From Phycisphaerales bacterium (lineage in GTDB: Bacteria > Planctomycetota > Phycisphaerae > Phycisphaerales > UBA1924), in NCBI GenBank assembly GCA_019750095.1, contig JAIEOW010000031.1, positions 1 to 46,686 of the forward strand: a DNA stretch of 46,686 nt, read 5' to 3'. The first letter of the stretch is position 1; every line of letters begins with the position of its first letter. Under the pieces are notes generated by a model that was not told the DNA's origin, made no database searches, and saw nothing but the letters and a program-made list of their open reading frames with translations. Of the stretch, positions 14,925 through 23,990 are shown piece after piece. The position numbers and the translations under genes were made by a program.

Positions 14925-16139
14925 ATGTCGACTCCCTTGAACTATGGCGGCGTGACCGAGGCCGATCTGCCCGCTCTCTCGCGCATCATGCAGCACGCCT
15001 TCGCCGGCGACGCCGAGAGTTGCACCAAGTGGCTGGTGGCGGCGGGGATCGAGCACCTGCGTGCAGTACGGTCCGGGAATGCCGGCGCGGTCGGCGGTGC
15101 CATCCGCGGCTCGCTGTTGCGCATCCCGATGGGCCAGTTCTTTGCTGGCCGCAGCGTGAGCATGCTGGGGATCGCGGGCGTGGGCGTGCCGCCAGAGGCG
15201 CGGGGCTCGGGCGTGGCCCGGGCGATGATGGGCGATGCGCTGCGCGAAGCGCACGAGGATGGCTTTGCGCTCTCTGCGCTCTATGCCTCAACGCAAGCGC
15301 TCTACCGCCAGGTCGGCTATGAGCAGGCGGGCTTCCAGTTTCGCACGCGGATTCCGGTGCGGCAGATCGACGTACGCCCCCCCGCCGCCAAGACGCCCAG
15401 CGTTCGCCCGCTGACGCCCGACGATGAGAACGACGTCCGCGACTGCTACCGCGACTTCGCAACGAACTTCTCAGGACCATTGGATCGCGGGCCATACGTC
15501 TGGCGGCGGACGCGGGAGTGGCGTGACAAAAGCTACTCCGGCTTCGGCGTCTCCGAGGGAAGATCGCTCGAGGGCTACGTCTTCCTCGCCCAGGAGCAGG
15601 GTGAGAACATCTACGGCAAGCACGACGTGCTGATCTCAGACATCGCCTTCACCACGCCGCGTGCGGCCCGGCGGCTGCTCGGCTTCCTCGCCGACTTTGC
15701 CACCATGGGTGAGTCCATCGTCCTGCAATGCGGCCCGTTGCACCCGCTCATCTCACTCACGAACGCGATCATGCTGAAGATCGAGAAGCAGGAGTACTGG
15801 ATGCTCCGCATCGTCAACGTGCCCAAAGCCCTGGAGCAGCGCGGCTATCACCCGGCGGCCCGCGGCGTGGTGCAGCTCGATCTCCACGACGAGACGATCC
15901 CCGCCAACTCCGGCTCCTGGACTCTCGCCGTCGAACGTGGCCAGGCGACCGTGAAGAAAGAAAACCAGATCCGCCCGACCATCCGCACCACCACCCAGGC
16001 CCTCGCCCCGCTGTACACAGGTCTGTACACCGCCCGCCAGCTCCGGCTGATGGGCTGGCTGGAGGGCGACGACGCCGCGATCGACGCCGCCGACGGGCTG
16101 TTCATGGGCACGATGCCTTGGATGAGCGACTTCTTCTGA
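14925..16139 (+). CDS. Eis-family GNAT acetyltransferase
   Basis: 404 aa from the ATG at 14925. The length and three-part layout match the Eis family: an N-terminal GNAT domain with VGVPPEARGSGVARAMMGDAL (the acetyl-CoA loop RGSGVA), a second GNAT-like domain in the middle, and a C-terminal sterol-carrier-like domain with AALAP-type TTQALAPLYTGLYTARQL. The free C-terminus of Eis enzymes supplies the catalytic carboxylate; here the chain ends MPWMSDFF, with an aromatic end like the ALPWCVTDF-type ends of relatives. Known members acetylate aminoglycosides or other amines at several positions. Whether this one confers resistance cannot be read from sequence. Confidence 0.82.
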   Translation: MSTPLNYGGVTEADLPALSRIMQHAFAGDAESCTKWLVAAGIEHLRAVRSGNAGAVGGAIRGSLLRIPMGQFFAGRSVSMLGIAGVGVPPEARGSGVARAMMGDALREAHEDGFALSALYASTQALYRQVGYEQAGFQFRTRIPVRQIDVRPPAAKTPSVRPLTPDDENDVRDCYRDFATNFSGPLDRGPYVWRRTREWRDKSYSGFGVSEGRSLEGYVFLAQEQGENIYGKHDVLISDIAFTTPRAARRLLGFLADFATMGESIVLQCGPLHPLISLTNAIMLKIEKQEYWMLRIVNVPKALEQRGYHPAARGVVQLDLHDETIPANSGSWTLAVERGQATVKKENQIRPTIRTTTQALAPLYTGLYTARQLRLMGWLEGDDAAIDAADGLFMGTMPWMSDFF

Positions 16140-16140
16140 T

Positions 16141-16160
16141 CGCCGGTTCGGGCACCGGCG
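16141..16160. terminator. hairpin between converging Eis-type and pseudopilin genes
   Basis: CGCCGGT at 16141-16147 and ACCGGCG at 16154-16160 pair perfectly around TCGGGC. It starts one base after the acetyltransferase stop and ends 5 bp before the pseudopilin stop on the other strand, the expected place for a shared terminator. There is no T tract. Confidence 0.5.
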
Positions 16161-16165
16161 AGCCC

Positions 16166-16873
16166 CTATCGCCCGTCTCGCGAGACCGGGTTGCACCACA
16201 GGCGGCTGGGGCCGCTGGTGCGTTCTCTGGCGAACTCTGGCCCCGTGATGTACACCGACGATCCGTCGGCGGCGCTCACGTTGATGCCCTCGCCGTGGTG
16301 GCCGGCGGTGATCTCGGACGGATACGACGCGCCGTCGTTGAAGGCGACGGGGCCTTGCTCGTTGGCGTCCCACATGAGCACGTCGTTGCCATCGAACTGG
16401 TCGATGCGGTAGCTCTTGGCGCTGTCGCCATACGCCACCAGCGCGCCGTTCATGATGAAGCTCGTGAGCTTCGCCGTGCCCTCGAACGGCTGCTTGTGCG
16501 AGGGGCAGCGATACGCGCCGTCGGATTCAAAGTAGGGATACAGCGCGCCCGTCCGCCGATCTTCCGGTTCGAACGCTCGGCTCGCTGCCGGACCGGTGGT
16601 CTCGTCATACAGCCAACCTGGCTGCCGCGCGACCGGGCCCCAGTTGGGCAGCGGGAGCTGATCCTTTGAATCGACGGTGTACGTCGTCAGCGCGAGCGAG
16701 AGCTGGTGCAGCCCGCTGTTGCACTTGACCTTGCGGGCCGAGTCGCGGGCCTTGCCGAGCGCGGGCAGGAGCAACGCGACGAGCACGGCGATGATCGCGA
16801 TGACCACCAAGAGCTCGATGATCGTGAACGCACGCGGGCGGAACATGACGGGAGACGAGTCGGTCCGAGGCAT
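16166..16873 (-). CDS. type II secretion/type IV pilin-like pseudopilin
   Basis: 235 aa from the ATG at 16873, preceded by AGGAG 7-8 nt upstream on the coding strand. The N-terminus is a class III signal: FRPRA followed by [16 protein letters not shown], with Glu at position +5 of the mature protein. Residue -1 is Ala, not the usual Gly, which prepilin peptidases tolerate. The globular part resembles planctomycete prepilin-type proteins ([28 protein letters not shown] near the end: the H-x-G-DG type motif). Such proteins are numerous in Planctomycetes, and individual roles are rarely known. It stands alone; pilT is 13 kb away. Confidence 0.85.
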   Translation of the reverse strand: MPRTDSSPVMFRPRAFTIIELLVVIAIIAVLVALLLPALGKARDSARKVKCNSGLHQLSLALTTYTVDSKDQLPLPNWGPVARQPGWLYDETTGPAASRAFEPEDRRTGALYPYFESDGAYRCPSHKQPFEGTAKLTSFIMNGALVAYGDSAKSYRIDQFDGNDVLMWDANEQGPVAFNDGASYPSEITAGHHGEGINVSAADGSSVYITGPEFARERTSGPSRLWCNPVSRDGR

Positions 16874-17047
16874 CGGGGTGCTCCTTCCGCATCTCTTGAT
16901 CGGCTTGGTATACCCGCAGATGGCCGCCGCGGACGCGCTGAATCCCAAAGTTCACGAAAAAATCGCGCGGGCGGGCGGAGCGCTCGGTCAGGAAGAACGG
17001 AATGCGGAGGTGCGCTGAGAGGTGCGGCGCAACGTGGCCAAGAGCAT

Positions 17048-17181
17048 GAACGCGGAGCAGATCCGGGAGGGGCGGAGAGGCGCGGAGGAAGGCCTGTTCG
17101 ACAGATATGAGAAGACAAGGCCTTGATCCCTAAGGCCATCCCTCCGCGATCCTCCGGCTCTCCTGGCTCTGCTCCGCGTTC
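17048..17181. repeat. long imperfect inverted repeat between SWIM and pseudopilin genes
   Basis: Arms at 17048-17095 and 17133-17181 are about 48 nt each and would pair over most of their length, with the outer 14 bp (GAACGCGGAGCAGA) perfect. The closing loop has its own small AAGGCC pairing. It begins 12 bp below the SWIM gene stop, so it may end that transcript, though it lacks a T tract and looks more like a purine-rich dispersed repeat. Nothing else is seen in the 319 bp gap at 16874-17192. Confidence 0.7.
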
Positions 17182-17192
17182 AGGGCTTGTTC

Positions 17193-18587
17193 TTACTCGC
17201 GCGGCGAGCCCTGCCGACCGGTCGTCTCGCGGATCACCGTCTCGGAGATCACGTCGTAACAGGTCGCCAGCAAGCCCGTGATCGGGAACTTGGCTCCGGT
17301 AAATGGGCTGGGACCCACACGCCGAAGCAGTGGGTGGCTGACCTCGGGCCGGGCAATGGGCATGTCCACGCGGCTGAGTGCGTCGGGGTCTTCGCTCGAC
17401 CAGAATCCGGCGGGATCAAGATCGGCATCAAGCGGGGTCGGGGCCGCGCCCACGCCCGAGACGTGCGGCGTGTACACCGGTGCCGCGCTGACTCCGGCTC
17501 GCGCCAAGCCCTGGAGCGCACGGGCCTGTCGCAAACGCTCGAGCAAGTCCTGCTCGGGCAAGCCGCGGAGCATGAAGATGCTGAGGGGCGACGACGCGAG
17601 CCGGTCTGCGACCAGATACATCGTGCAGCAGACGTGCTTGCAGAACTGCACGCCCACCGGCCCGCCGGACTTGCCCTTTCTGGATGACGACGTTGGCGGT
17701 GGCGCCGCAGGAGGCGGCATCGGCACGCCGCCGCCCGGAGCAAACTGCGTGACCCGACCCGTGAACACGTCGCACTCGCACGAACACGAAAGGTCCGAAG
17801 CGTCCGCGGGAAACAGCGAGAGCCCCGCGGGCGCGAACATGTCCTCGATGTTGCTCGGCAACTCGCCCGCGAGCAGCGACGCCGCGTACTTCGCCTGCCC
17901 GATCATCAGCGAGAGCACCTTGTCCCACTGCTCTGGCGTGAACGCCGGAAGCCGGACCGAGGTCTTGTACGCCTGCGGCATGCGCCCCTGAACGCGGGCG
18001 GAGATCATTCCTGACCGAATGTCAATCGAGCGCGTCTGCCCCGCGCGGGCGTATTCAAAGCCCTCGGCGAGCTGGTCGCCCGGCGCCCGCTCTTCAACGA
18101 TGCGCATCCAGCGTGCCGCGGCCCATGTCCACCCGCTCGATCGATCCGGCTCCTCCGGATTGCCCACCACCATGTCGGCGACCGTCGGCGGGCGATGGTT
18201 CAACCGGAACCCGCCCACAACACGCCGAGGATGCAGCGTCGGACGGATGATGCGTTTGTCAAACCCGCTCAGTTGAGCGGCGTTGGGTGATTCGGCGCCG
18301 ACCGGGGCGTCTGTTGCCGCCGGAGAGACTGCCTGGGTCGCCGGAGCCGTGGCGATGGCGGGGGGCTGCACCGCTGGCTTGGCCTCGGGCGCGGGTGGAA
18401 TTTCGGGCGCGTCGCTGCCGAGGGACTTCTTCAAGGCCGCGCTGAGCGGCTCCGGCCGCGCAGTGATCACCTTGCGCCGAGGACGCTGCGGCGGGGGCGA
18501 ACCGCCAAACGCCGGGCGCGGCGGAATCGGCGAGGGATTCGGCGGCGTCGGGGGAGACGGAGGAGTGGGGGGTGGAGACTGGCTCAT
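17193..18587 (-). CDS. SWIM zinc-finger protein, partner of SNF2 helicase
   Basis: 464 aa. A proline-rich N-terminus (about 40 residues of P/S/T) and an Ala/Pro linker lead to a domain from about residue 110. The SWIM signature is CSCECD near 266 and, about 45 residues later, CKHVCC, fitting CxC-xn-CxH; a Gly/Pro/Ser insert separates the halves. SWIM fingers bind DNA or proteins. Its ATG overlaps the SNF2 stop by 4 bp (18584-18587), so the two are translationally coupled, and this pairing recurs in many bacteria. The likely role is substrate or DNA targeting for the ATPase; the actual process is not established. The C-terminal half has no other domain I recognise. Confidence 0.85.
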   Translation of the reverse strand: MSQSPPPTPPSPPTPPNPSPIPPRPAFGGSPPPQRPRRKVITARPEPLSAALKKSLGSDAPEIPPAPEAKPAVQPPAIATAPATQAVSPAATDAPVGAESPNAAQLSGFDKRIIRPTLHPRRVVGGFRLNHRPPTVADMVVGNPEEPDRSSGWTWAAARWMRIVEERAPGDQLAEGFEYARAGQTRSIDIRSGMISARVQGRMPQAYKTSVRLPAFTPEQWDKVLSLMIGQAKYAASLLAGELPSNIEDMFAPAGLSLFPADASDLSCSCECDVFTGRVTQFAPGGGVPMPPPAAPPPTSSSRKGKSGGPVGVQFCKHVCCTMYLVADRLASSPLSIFMLRGLPEQDLLERLRQARALQGLARAGVSAAPVYTPHVSGVGAAPTPLDADLDPAGFWSSEDPDALSRVDMPIARPEVSHPLLRRVGPSPFTGAKFPITGLLATCYDVISETVIRETTGRQGSPRE

Positions 18588-21500
18588 GGGAGCGCCCCCG
18601 TATCTTCTTCACGCCCGGCCACCGGTCTGTCCTTGGGAACGAACACCGGCGCAGGTTCGTCTGCGTCGGTCTCCACGGCATCGGCGCGGAGCGTGAGCAG
18701 ATCGCGCAGCTGCGAGGTCGAGAGCTCGGTGAGCCAGGTTTCGCCGTGCCCGATGATCTGATCCGCGAGCTGGGTCTTCTCTTCGATCATCTGGTCGATG
18801 CGTTCTTCCAGCGTTCCGCTCACGACGAACTTGTGCACCTGTACCGTGCGTGTCTGGCCGATGCGATAGGCCCGGTCGGTCGCCTGGCTCTCGACGGCGG
18901 GGTTCCACCAGCGGTCAAAGTGGAACACGTGATTCGCCGCCGTCAGGTTCAAGCCCACGCCGCCGGCCTTGAGCGAGAGAATCAGCACGGGCGGCGCGGG
19001 CGCGTTGCCCGGGCGGACCTTGCTCATCTTGGCCTTGTCGCCCTGGAACTCGGCGATGATGTTCTGCCGCTGCGCCGGAGATGTGCCGCCGTGCAGGAGC
19101 AGCACGTCGCGATCCAAGGTCTGGCGGAGCATCGAGGCGAGCAGGAGCGACATCTGGCGGAACTGGGTGAAGACCAGCGCCTTGTCGCCCGCGGCGACGA
19201 CCTCTTGCAGCATCTCGACCAGACGCTGGGTCTTGCCGCTGCGCCCGGGGGCGATGGCGGGAACGTTCGACGCGCTCTCGCCAAACTCCTTGAGGAAGTG
19301 GGCCGGGTGATTGCAGATCTGCTTGAGCTTGATGAGGCCCGCGAGCACCACACCGCGCCGCTGGATGCCCTCGGCACGCTCCGCCGCGCCGAGCATGTCG
19401 GCAACGCAGGTCTGATACAGCGTCGCCTGCTCGGGCGTGAGATAGCAGTATTCCTTGCTCTCGACCTTGTCCGGCAGGTCGGTGATGACCGTCGGATCGC
19501 TCTTGAGCCGGCGCAGGATAAAGGGCTGCACCAGCCCGCGGAGCTGCGCCCCGCGCAGCTTGTCGTGATAGCGCTCAATGGGCACGGCAAACCGCGTGCG
19601 GAACTCGCCCGCCGGCCCGAGATACGCCGGGTTCAGGAAGTCCATGATCGACCAGAGCTCGATCAGGCGATTTTCAAGCGGCGTGCCGGTGAGCGCGAAG
19701 CGTCGCGGCGCGGGGATTGAGTGGATCGCCCGTGTCTGCTTCGCCGTGGGGTTCTTGATGTTCTGCGCTTCATCGAGCACGACGCGCCCCCACGGCACCT
19801 TGCTGAGCTGCTCACGATCGCGATGAGCCAAGGCATAGGTGGTGACCACGATGTCGTTCTCGAGCGCGGTCTGCAGCAGCGATTCGCCCATCTGCCGCGT
19901 GAGACCGTGGTGCACCAGCACGCGCAGATTCGGCGTGAACCGCTTGGCCTCGTGCACCCAGTTTGCCACGACGGACATCGGAACGATCAACAGTGTCGGC
20001 GAGTGCACCGGCCTTGCCAGCCCGTGGGCCTGCGCGTGCTGCACCGCCAGTGATCGCTCGTGCGCCAGGAGCGCAAGCAACTGCACGGTCTTGCCGAGCC
20101 CCATGTCATCCGCCAGGCACGCGCCGAGCCCGAGCTTGTCCAGGAAGGCCAGCCAAGACAGGCCCTTGAGCTGATACGCACGCAGTGTGCCGACGAATCC
20201 CTGCGGAGATTCGAGCATGGGCATCTTGGTGTTCGCCGCGGCGTCACCAAACACAGCGTCGACCCACCCGGTGGCTTCCATCCCAAGGATCGGAATGCCC
20301 GTGTCGCGCACGTCGCTGGCATAGGCCAGCCGCAGGGCGCGGCCGACTTCCATCTTGCCCGCCGTCTCACCCGAGCCCTGGTTCTCACGGATGAACTTGA
20401 TCGCGGCCTTCACGTCTTCCGGGCGGATCTCGACCCAGCGACCGTTGAGCCGGATCAGCGGCGAGTGCTGCGCTGCCAGCCGCTCAAACTGCTCAAGCGT
20501 CAGGTTCGTCTCGCCCACGGCGATCTGCCAGCGATAGCTGACCAGCGATGACAACCCCAGCTTGGGCGCGCCGCCCACGCCCGCCCCCGCGCCGCCCGCA
20601 CCATCCAGCCCGATCGCGCCGATGGTCGAAAGGTCCACGTCCTCGCTCTGCACGATCAGCTTCGCGCCCAGACGCACGGTCGGCGAATCCCACCAGACCG
20701 GTGCGGCGACGTTGTACCCCTGCTCGATGAGCACGGGCCGCACTTCGCGCAGGAACTTGTACGCGTCGCTGGTCGAGAGCTCGAGCTCCGTCGGCTCGGC
20801 GTCTTCGAGCACTTTCTCCAGCTTCTTGTACAGCCGCGCGGCGCGGCCGAGTTCGGCGAGCATCAACTCCTGCGGCTGCTCGATGCGCAGCCCCTCGACG
20901 CTCGCAGCGCCCGGCGGCAAAAGCCAGATGTCCGACGCATCGACGACCACTTCCGGCGACATCACGTTCTGCAGATGCAGTGAGAGCGTCCAGCGCACCT
21001 TGTCGACGCTGTCGATCTGCGCCCCGCTGTCGGGGTCGGGGGCGGCCAGGTCGCGCAGGTCCAGCGGCTCGGCGAGCTTCAGCATCAGCCGCCACGCCGC
21101 GCCGCTGCCGCGTTCTTCAAGCCCGCCGATCCAGCGGCGCGTGCCCTTGATCAGGTCGTTGCGCGGCCCCGGGCGGGTGTCGATGTCCGAGCTCACGTCC
21201 AGCAGCCCGGTCAGCCAGCTCACGTGCGGATCGTTCGCCGGGTCACGCCCGTCGATCGCGTCGCGCATCTGCTCGCCCGCGAGCACGCGCCGGCAGAGCG
21301 CATCGCCCACGCGCAGCAGGAAGTCATCGAGGATCAGCCAAGGATCATGCTCAAACGCGTCCGCCGCAGCACGGCAGGAGCGCGGCATCGCCTTGAGCAG
21401 CGACTGCACCCGCGCCGTCGTCTGTTCATCGGCAAGCCACGGCTGCCAGACGCCCGACAGCGTGCCCGTCGAGTCCTGCTGCAGCATCGGCACAAATCGC

Positions 21501-22195
21501 TGCTGAGCGAGCAGGTGACGCGCAAAGCGGCCGGCCGCGGCGAAGTAGCGCAAGCTCTCGGCCGCGACGAGCGCGTCGTCGGTTTCCTGATCCGCCGCTT
21601 CTTCCAGCGCATCCAGCACGCGCGGCACATCCACGGGCCGCACGCGCAGCGTCGGCACGCGGAAGCTCACCAGCGTCGGAGCGGCAGCGGGAGTGATCGG
21701 AGCGGCCTCGACCACCGGCGTCACGTCCGCGTTCGCAGCGTCCTCAGCAAGCGTCACGGCATCTTCGGGGTCTTCAAAGTCCACGTTGCCCGCGATCGCA
21801 AGCGCGTCGGGGTCCATCGCATCGGAATCGGTCCCGTCGCTCCCACCCCCACCCCCACCCACACCCCCCCCGCGTCGACCCCGCCCTCCACCCGCATGGG
21901 CCATGTGCGGGCTGGCGATGGGCACGCCATCCACCGCCGGCAAGCGCATGGTGATCGCCCCGTCCTCGATTCCCCCCGTCTCTCCCACAAACCCGAGCGC
22001 CTTGCGCAGCACATCGGCGGGTGCCGAAAAGGGATGGGTCGAGGCCTGCTCGCCACTGCACTTCTCGCCGCCATTCTCGCGGGTTGCGTTGGCAGAGAGC
22101 GGCGCGGAATCGCTGGCCGCAAGCTCTCCCCAGAGGTGGATCGCCCCATCAGACCACTGCGCGTGCAGCACCAGCCGCCGCGTGGAAACGGACAT
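18584..22195 (-). CDS. SNF2-family DNA-dependent ATPase/helicase
   Basis: 1203 aa from the ATG at 22195; a TTG four codons upstream is less likely. The C-terminal 550 residues are a full SNF2 engine: motif I DDMGLGKT near 695-702, motif II DEAQ near 806, motif III LTGTPLENRLIELWS, and in the second RecA lobe RIGQTRTVQVHKFVVSGTLEERI near 1110-1132. The first 600 residues match the bacterial SNF2-associated N-terminal region in style (acidic and variable), with a glycine-rich linker GGGVGGGGGGSDGTDSD near 118-134 encoded by a G-run. SNF2 ATPases translocate on duplex DNA to move bound proteins. Upstream lies tRNA-Lys, downstream the coupled SWIM gene. Confidence 0.92.
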   Translation of the reverse strand: MSVSTRRLVLHAQWSDGAIHLWGELAASDSAPLSANATRENGGEKCSGEQASTHPFSAPADVLRKALGFVGETGGIEDGAITMRLPAVDGVPIASPHMAHAGGGRGRRGGGVGGGGGGSDGTDSDAMDPDALAIAGNVDFEDPEDAVTLAEDAANADVTPVVEAAPITPAAAPTLVSFRVPTLRVRPVDVPRVLDALEEAADQETDDALVAAESLRYFAAAGRFARHLLAQQRFVPMLQQDSTGTLSGVWQPWLADEQTTARVQSLLKAMPRSCRAAADAFEHDPWLILDDFLLRVGDALCRRVLAGEQMRDAIDGRDPANDPHVSWLTGLLDVSSDIDTRPGPRNDLIKGTRRWIGGLEERGSGAAWRLMLKLAEPLDLRDLAAPDPDSGAQIDSVDKVRWTLSLHLQNVMSPEVVVDASDIWLLPPGAASVEGLRIEQPQELMLAELGRAARLYKKLEKVLEDAEPTELELSTSDAYKFLREVRPVLIEQGYNVAAPVWWDSPTVRLGAKLIVQSEDVDLSTIGAIGLDGAGGAGAGVGGAPKLGLSSLVSYRWQIAVGETNLTLEQFERLAAQHSPLIRLNGRWVEIRPEDVKAAIKFIRENQGSGETAGKMEVGRALRLAYASDVRDTGIPILGMEATGWVDAVFGDAAANTKMPMLESPQGFVGTLRAYQLKGLSWLAFLDKLGLGACLADDMGLGKTVQLLALLAHERSLAVQHAQAHGLARPVHSPTLLIVPMSVVANWVHEAKRFTPNLRVLVHHGLTRQMGESLLQTALENDIVVTTYALAHRDREQLSKVPWGRVVLDEAQNIKNPTAKQTRAIHSIPAPRRFALTGTPLENRLIELWSIMDFLNPAYLGPAGEFRTRFAVPIERYHDKLRGAQLRGLVQPFILRRLKSDPTVITDLPDKVESKEYCYLTPEQATLYQTCVADMLGAAERAEGIQRRGVVLAGLIKLKQICNHPAHFLKEFGESASNVPAIAPGRSGKTQRLVEMLQEVVAAGDKALVFTQFRQMSLLLASMLRQTLDRDVLLLHGGTSPAQRQNIIAEFQGDKAKMSKVRPGNAPAPPVLILSLKAGGVGLNLTAANHVFHFDRWWNPAVESQATDRAYRIGQTRTVQVHKFVVSGTLEERIDQMIEEKTQLADQIIGHGETWLTELSTSQLRDLLTLRADAVETDADEPAPVFVPKDRPVAGREEDTGALP

Positions 22196-22304
22196 TGCAC
22201 TCACCAAGCGTGAATCCTTCCCGCCTTCGGCCCCCGAGAGCTGTGAAGCGACCGCCCAGCCCCGCCTCTACCCGGTTTTGGGGTGGGCGGGCTGGGATGT
22301 TGAA

Positions 22305-22377
<73 letters not shown>

Positions 22378-22524
22378 AACATGTCGGCCTCGACTTCGCG
22401 GCAACCAGCCACGGAGTTTCCGCCGAGCGCAAGGGTAGGAGGCCGCGAGGAGATGGGCAAAGGCCGGAAGCCCCAAGGGCGCAGAACCGCACGCGGGAAG
22501 CGTTCCGGCAATGGTTGTTCCCAG

Positions 22525-22692
22525 AAACGGATGGGTTCGTGACGCCCGGCGATGACTTGATGACAAAAAGGCATGGCTTTGCGTCGCCAGGCGATGGCTT
22601 TGTCACCGAAACGCGTGGGGTCGCGTCGTCAGATGAGGAGCTGGTGACCCAAACGCATGCCTAGGAGCGATCAATCGCGGACCTCGTGACCT
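22525..22692. repeat. degenerate 42 bp tandem repeat, four units
   Basis: Units start at 22525, 22567, 22609 and 22651, each exactly 42 bp and opening with AAACG or AAAGG followed by CATG, GATG or CGTG. Neighbouring units agree at roughly 60 percent of positions by eye. A fifth, more decayed unit may begin near 22693. No start codon, ribosome site or conserved peptide supports coding. It fills most of the 498 bp gap between tRNA-Lys and the asparaginase gene. Confidence 0.6.
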
Positions 22693-22813
22693 CCGACGTG
22701 GAAGCGATGACGGTCAAGGCGGTGTTCACATCCATCGACAGACAGGTCCACATAATCCCTTGGGGCACCGGCGGCCCACCCATACCCTCCCAACGCACGC
22801 GGCCATATCTCCC

Positions 22814-22871
22814 TGATGCCTCGATGCCTTGATGCCTCTTGCCTCCTGCCTCCTGCCCCTTGCCTCTCTCC
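22814..22871. repeat. TCTTGCC/TCCTGCC heptamer array before the asparaginase start
   Basis: TGATGCC, two 8 bp variants, then TCTTGCC, TCCTGCC, TCCTGCC, CCTTGCC and TCTCTCC run up to 4 bp before the ATG at 22876. They are the complement of the GGCAAGA/GGCAGGA units at 23991-24039. The array occupies the place of a ribosome-binding site, and no Shine-Dalgarno sequence is visible there. Confidence 0.75.
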
Positions 22872-22875
22872 TCCC

Positions 22876-23397
22876 ATGCGCCAACTCACCCTCATCACCA
22901 CCGGCGGCACCATCGAGAAGACCTATGACGAGGCCAGCGGCGAGCTGAGCAATCGGCGGAGCGTGGTCCGCCGCATGCTCGCGCGGCTGCGGCTGGAGGA
23001 TGCGAGTGTGTCGGTCATTGAACTGCTCAGCAAGGACTCGCTGCACATGACGGGCGACGATCGCGCCTCGATCGTCAAGGCCCTCGGCGCGTGCGGGGCC
23101 GATCGGGCTCAGCCCCAGGACGTGGTCACGAGAGGGATCGTCATCCTCCACGGCACCGACACGCTGACGGTGACGGGCGAGTACATCCTGGAACACCTCA
23201 AGCCGATCGCCGTGCCCATCGTGCTGACGGGCGCGATGCGCCCGTTTGAGATGGTGCGCTCCGACGCGCTGCAGAACCTGACCGAGGCGATGTTCGCGGC
23301 AGGGGTGCTTGAGCCGGGCGTGTACTGCTCGGCCCACGGCCGAGTGCTGAAGTTTCCCGGCGTGCGCAAGGATCGGGAGCGGGGGACGTTTGTTTGA
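22876..23397 (+). CDS. short asparaginase-domain protein
   Basis: 173 aa from the ATG at 22876; the frame is open upstream only because of the CT-rich heptamers. It matches the N-terminal domain of type I/II asparaginases: TTGGTIEKTYDE at residues 8-19 with the nucleophile Thr12, and LHGTDTLTVTGEYI with the second Thr-Asp pair near 94-95. The usual second domain (another 150 residues) is missing, but stand-alone short proteins of this size exist and this one ends cleanly at a stop. It may hydrolyse asparagine or another amide as an oligomer; activity is not assured. It converges on the EamA gene. Confidence 0.8.
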   Translation: MRQLTLITTGGTIEKTYDEASGELSNRRSVVRRMLARLRLEDASVSVIELLSKDSLHMTGDDRASIVKALGACGADRAQPQDVVTRGIVILHGTDTLTVTGEYILEHLKPIAVPIVLTGAMRPFEMVRSDALQNLTEAMFAAGVLEPGVYCSAHGRVLKFPGVRKDRERGTFV

Positions 23398-23492
23398 AAA
23401 TGGCCAAAGAGCAAACGAGCAAATGGCCAAATTGAACACGAGATGCGAATCTATTTGACCATTTGACCATTTGTGTCTTTGGCCATTTGAGC
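23398..23492. repeat. inverted 13 bp repeat and 8 bp tandem array at converging gene ends
   Basis: AAATGGCCAAAGA at 23398-23410 is matched by its complement at 23476-23488, with a further partial copy near 23421. On the right side, five 8 bp units (ATTTGACC twice, ATTTGTGT, CTTTGGCC, ATTTGAGC) cover 23453-23492 and encode the last 13 or so residues of the EamA protein. The inverted pair could fold as a terminator for both converging genes. Confidence 0.65.
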
Positions 23493-23966
23493 CCCTCCCC
23501 CCGCCAGCATCACGATCCCGACCACGATCAGCACCACGGCGATGCCCTTCTTGATCGTCATCTCTTCGCCGAGCAGCCACCACCCAAGCAGCACCGCCGT
23601 CGCCGGGGCGAGGGCGAAGGCGATGGGGCGGAGCTTGCTGATGTCGCCGCCGGGGAGCGAAAGCCCGAGATAGAAAAAGAAGACGCCCGCGAACCCCGCG
23701 AGCACGCCGGAGCCGAGGATGACCTTGGCCCAGGTGCTGGGCTTCATGCCGCCGGCATCAACCGCCTTCCACCAGAGCTGCGGCTCCGTCTTGAGCACGG
23801 CATGAGCGACGAGGAACCCCGCGAGCGCCAGCGGCAGGGTGACGGCGGCGCGGACAAACGCCGTGCCCAGCGGCCCAATCTCCTTCGTGTTGATCGCCCC
23901 TTTGGTAAAGATCTCCCCGACGCCCCAGCACAGCCCAGCCAGAATCGCACAGAGAATTGCGGCCAT
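23451..23966 (-). CDS. single-domain EamA/DMT transporter
   Basis: 171 aa from the ATG at 23966; the frame is open far upstream through heptamer repeats, which I exclude. About five membrane helices are visible, beginning with ILCAILAGLCWGVGEIFTKGAI and ending with GIAVVLIVVGIVMLAGG, and the region PIAFALAPATAVLLGWWLLGEEMTIKK is the EamA hallmark. Most drug/metabolite transporters have two EamA units of five helices each; single-unit proteins are thought to work as dimers. The substrate is unknown. The hydrophilic tail AQMAKDTNGQMVK is encoded by an 8 bp repeat array and looks like a late addition. Confidence 0.8.
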   Translation of the reverse strand: MAAILCAILAGLCWGVGEIFTKGAINTKEIGPLGTAFVRAAVTLPLALAGFLVAHAVLKTEPQLWWKAVDAGGMKPSTWAKVILGSGVLAGFAGVFFFYLGLSLPGGDISKLRPIAFALAPATAVLLGWWLLGEEMTIKKGIAVVLIVVGIVMLAGGGAQMAKDTNGQMVK

Positions 23967-23990
23967 GGGGGAGGGTAGGGGGAAGGGGAA

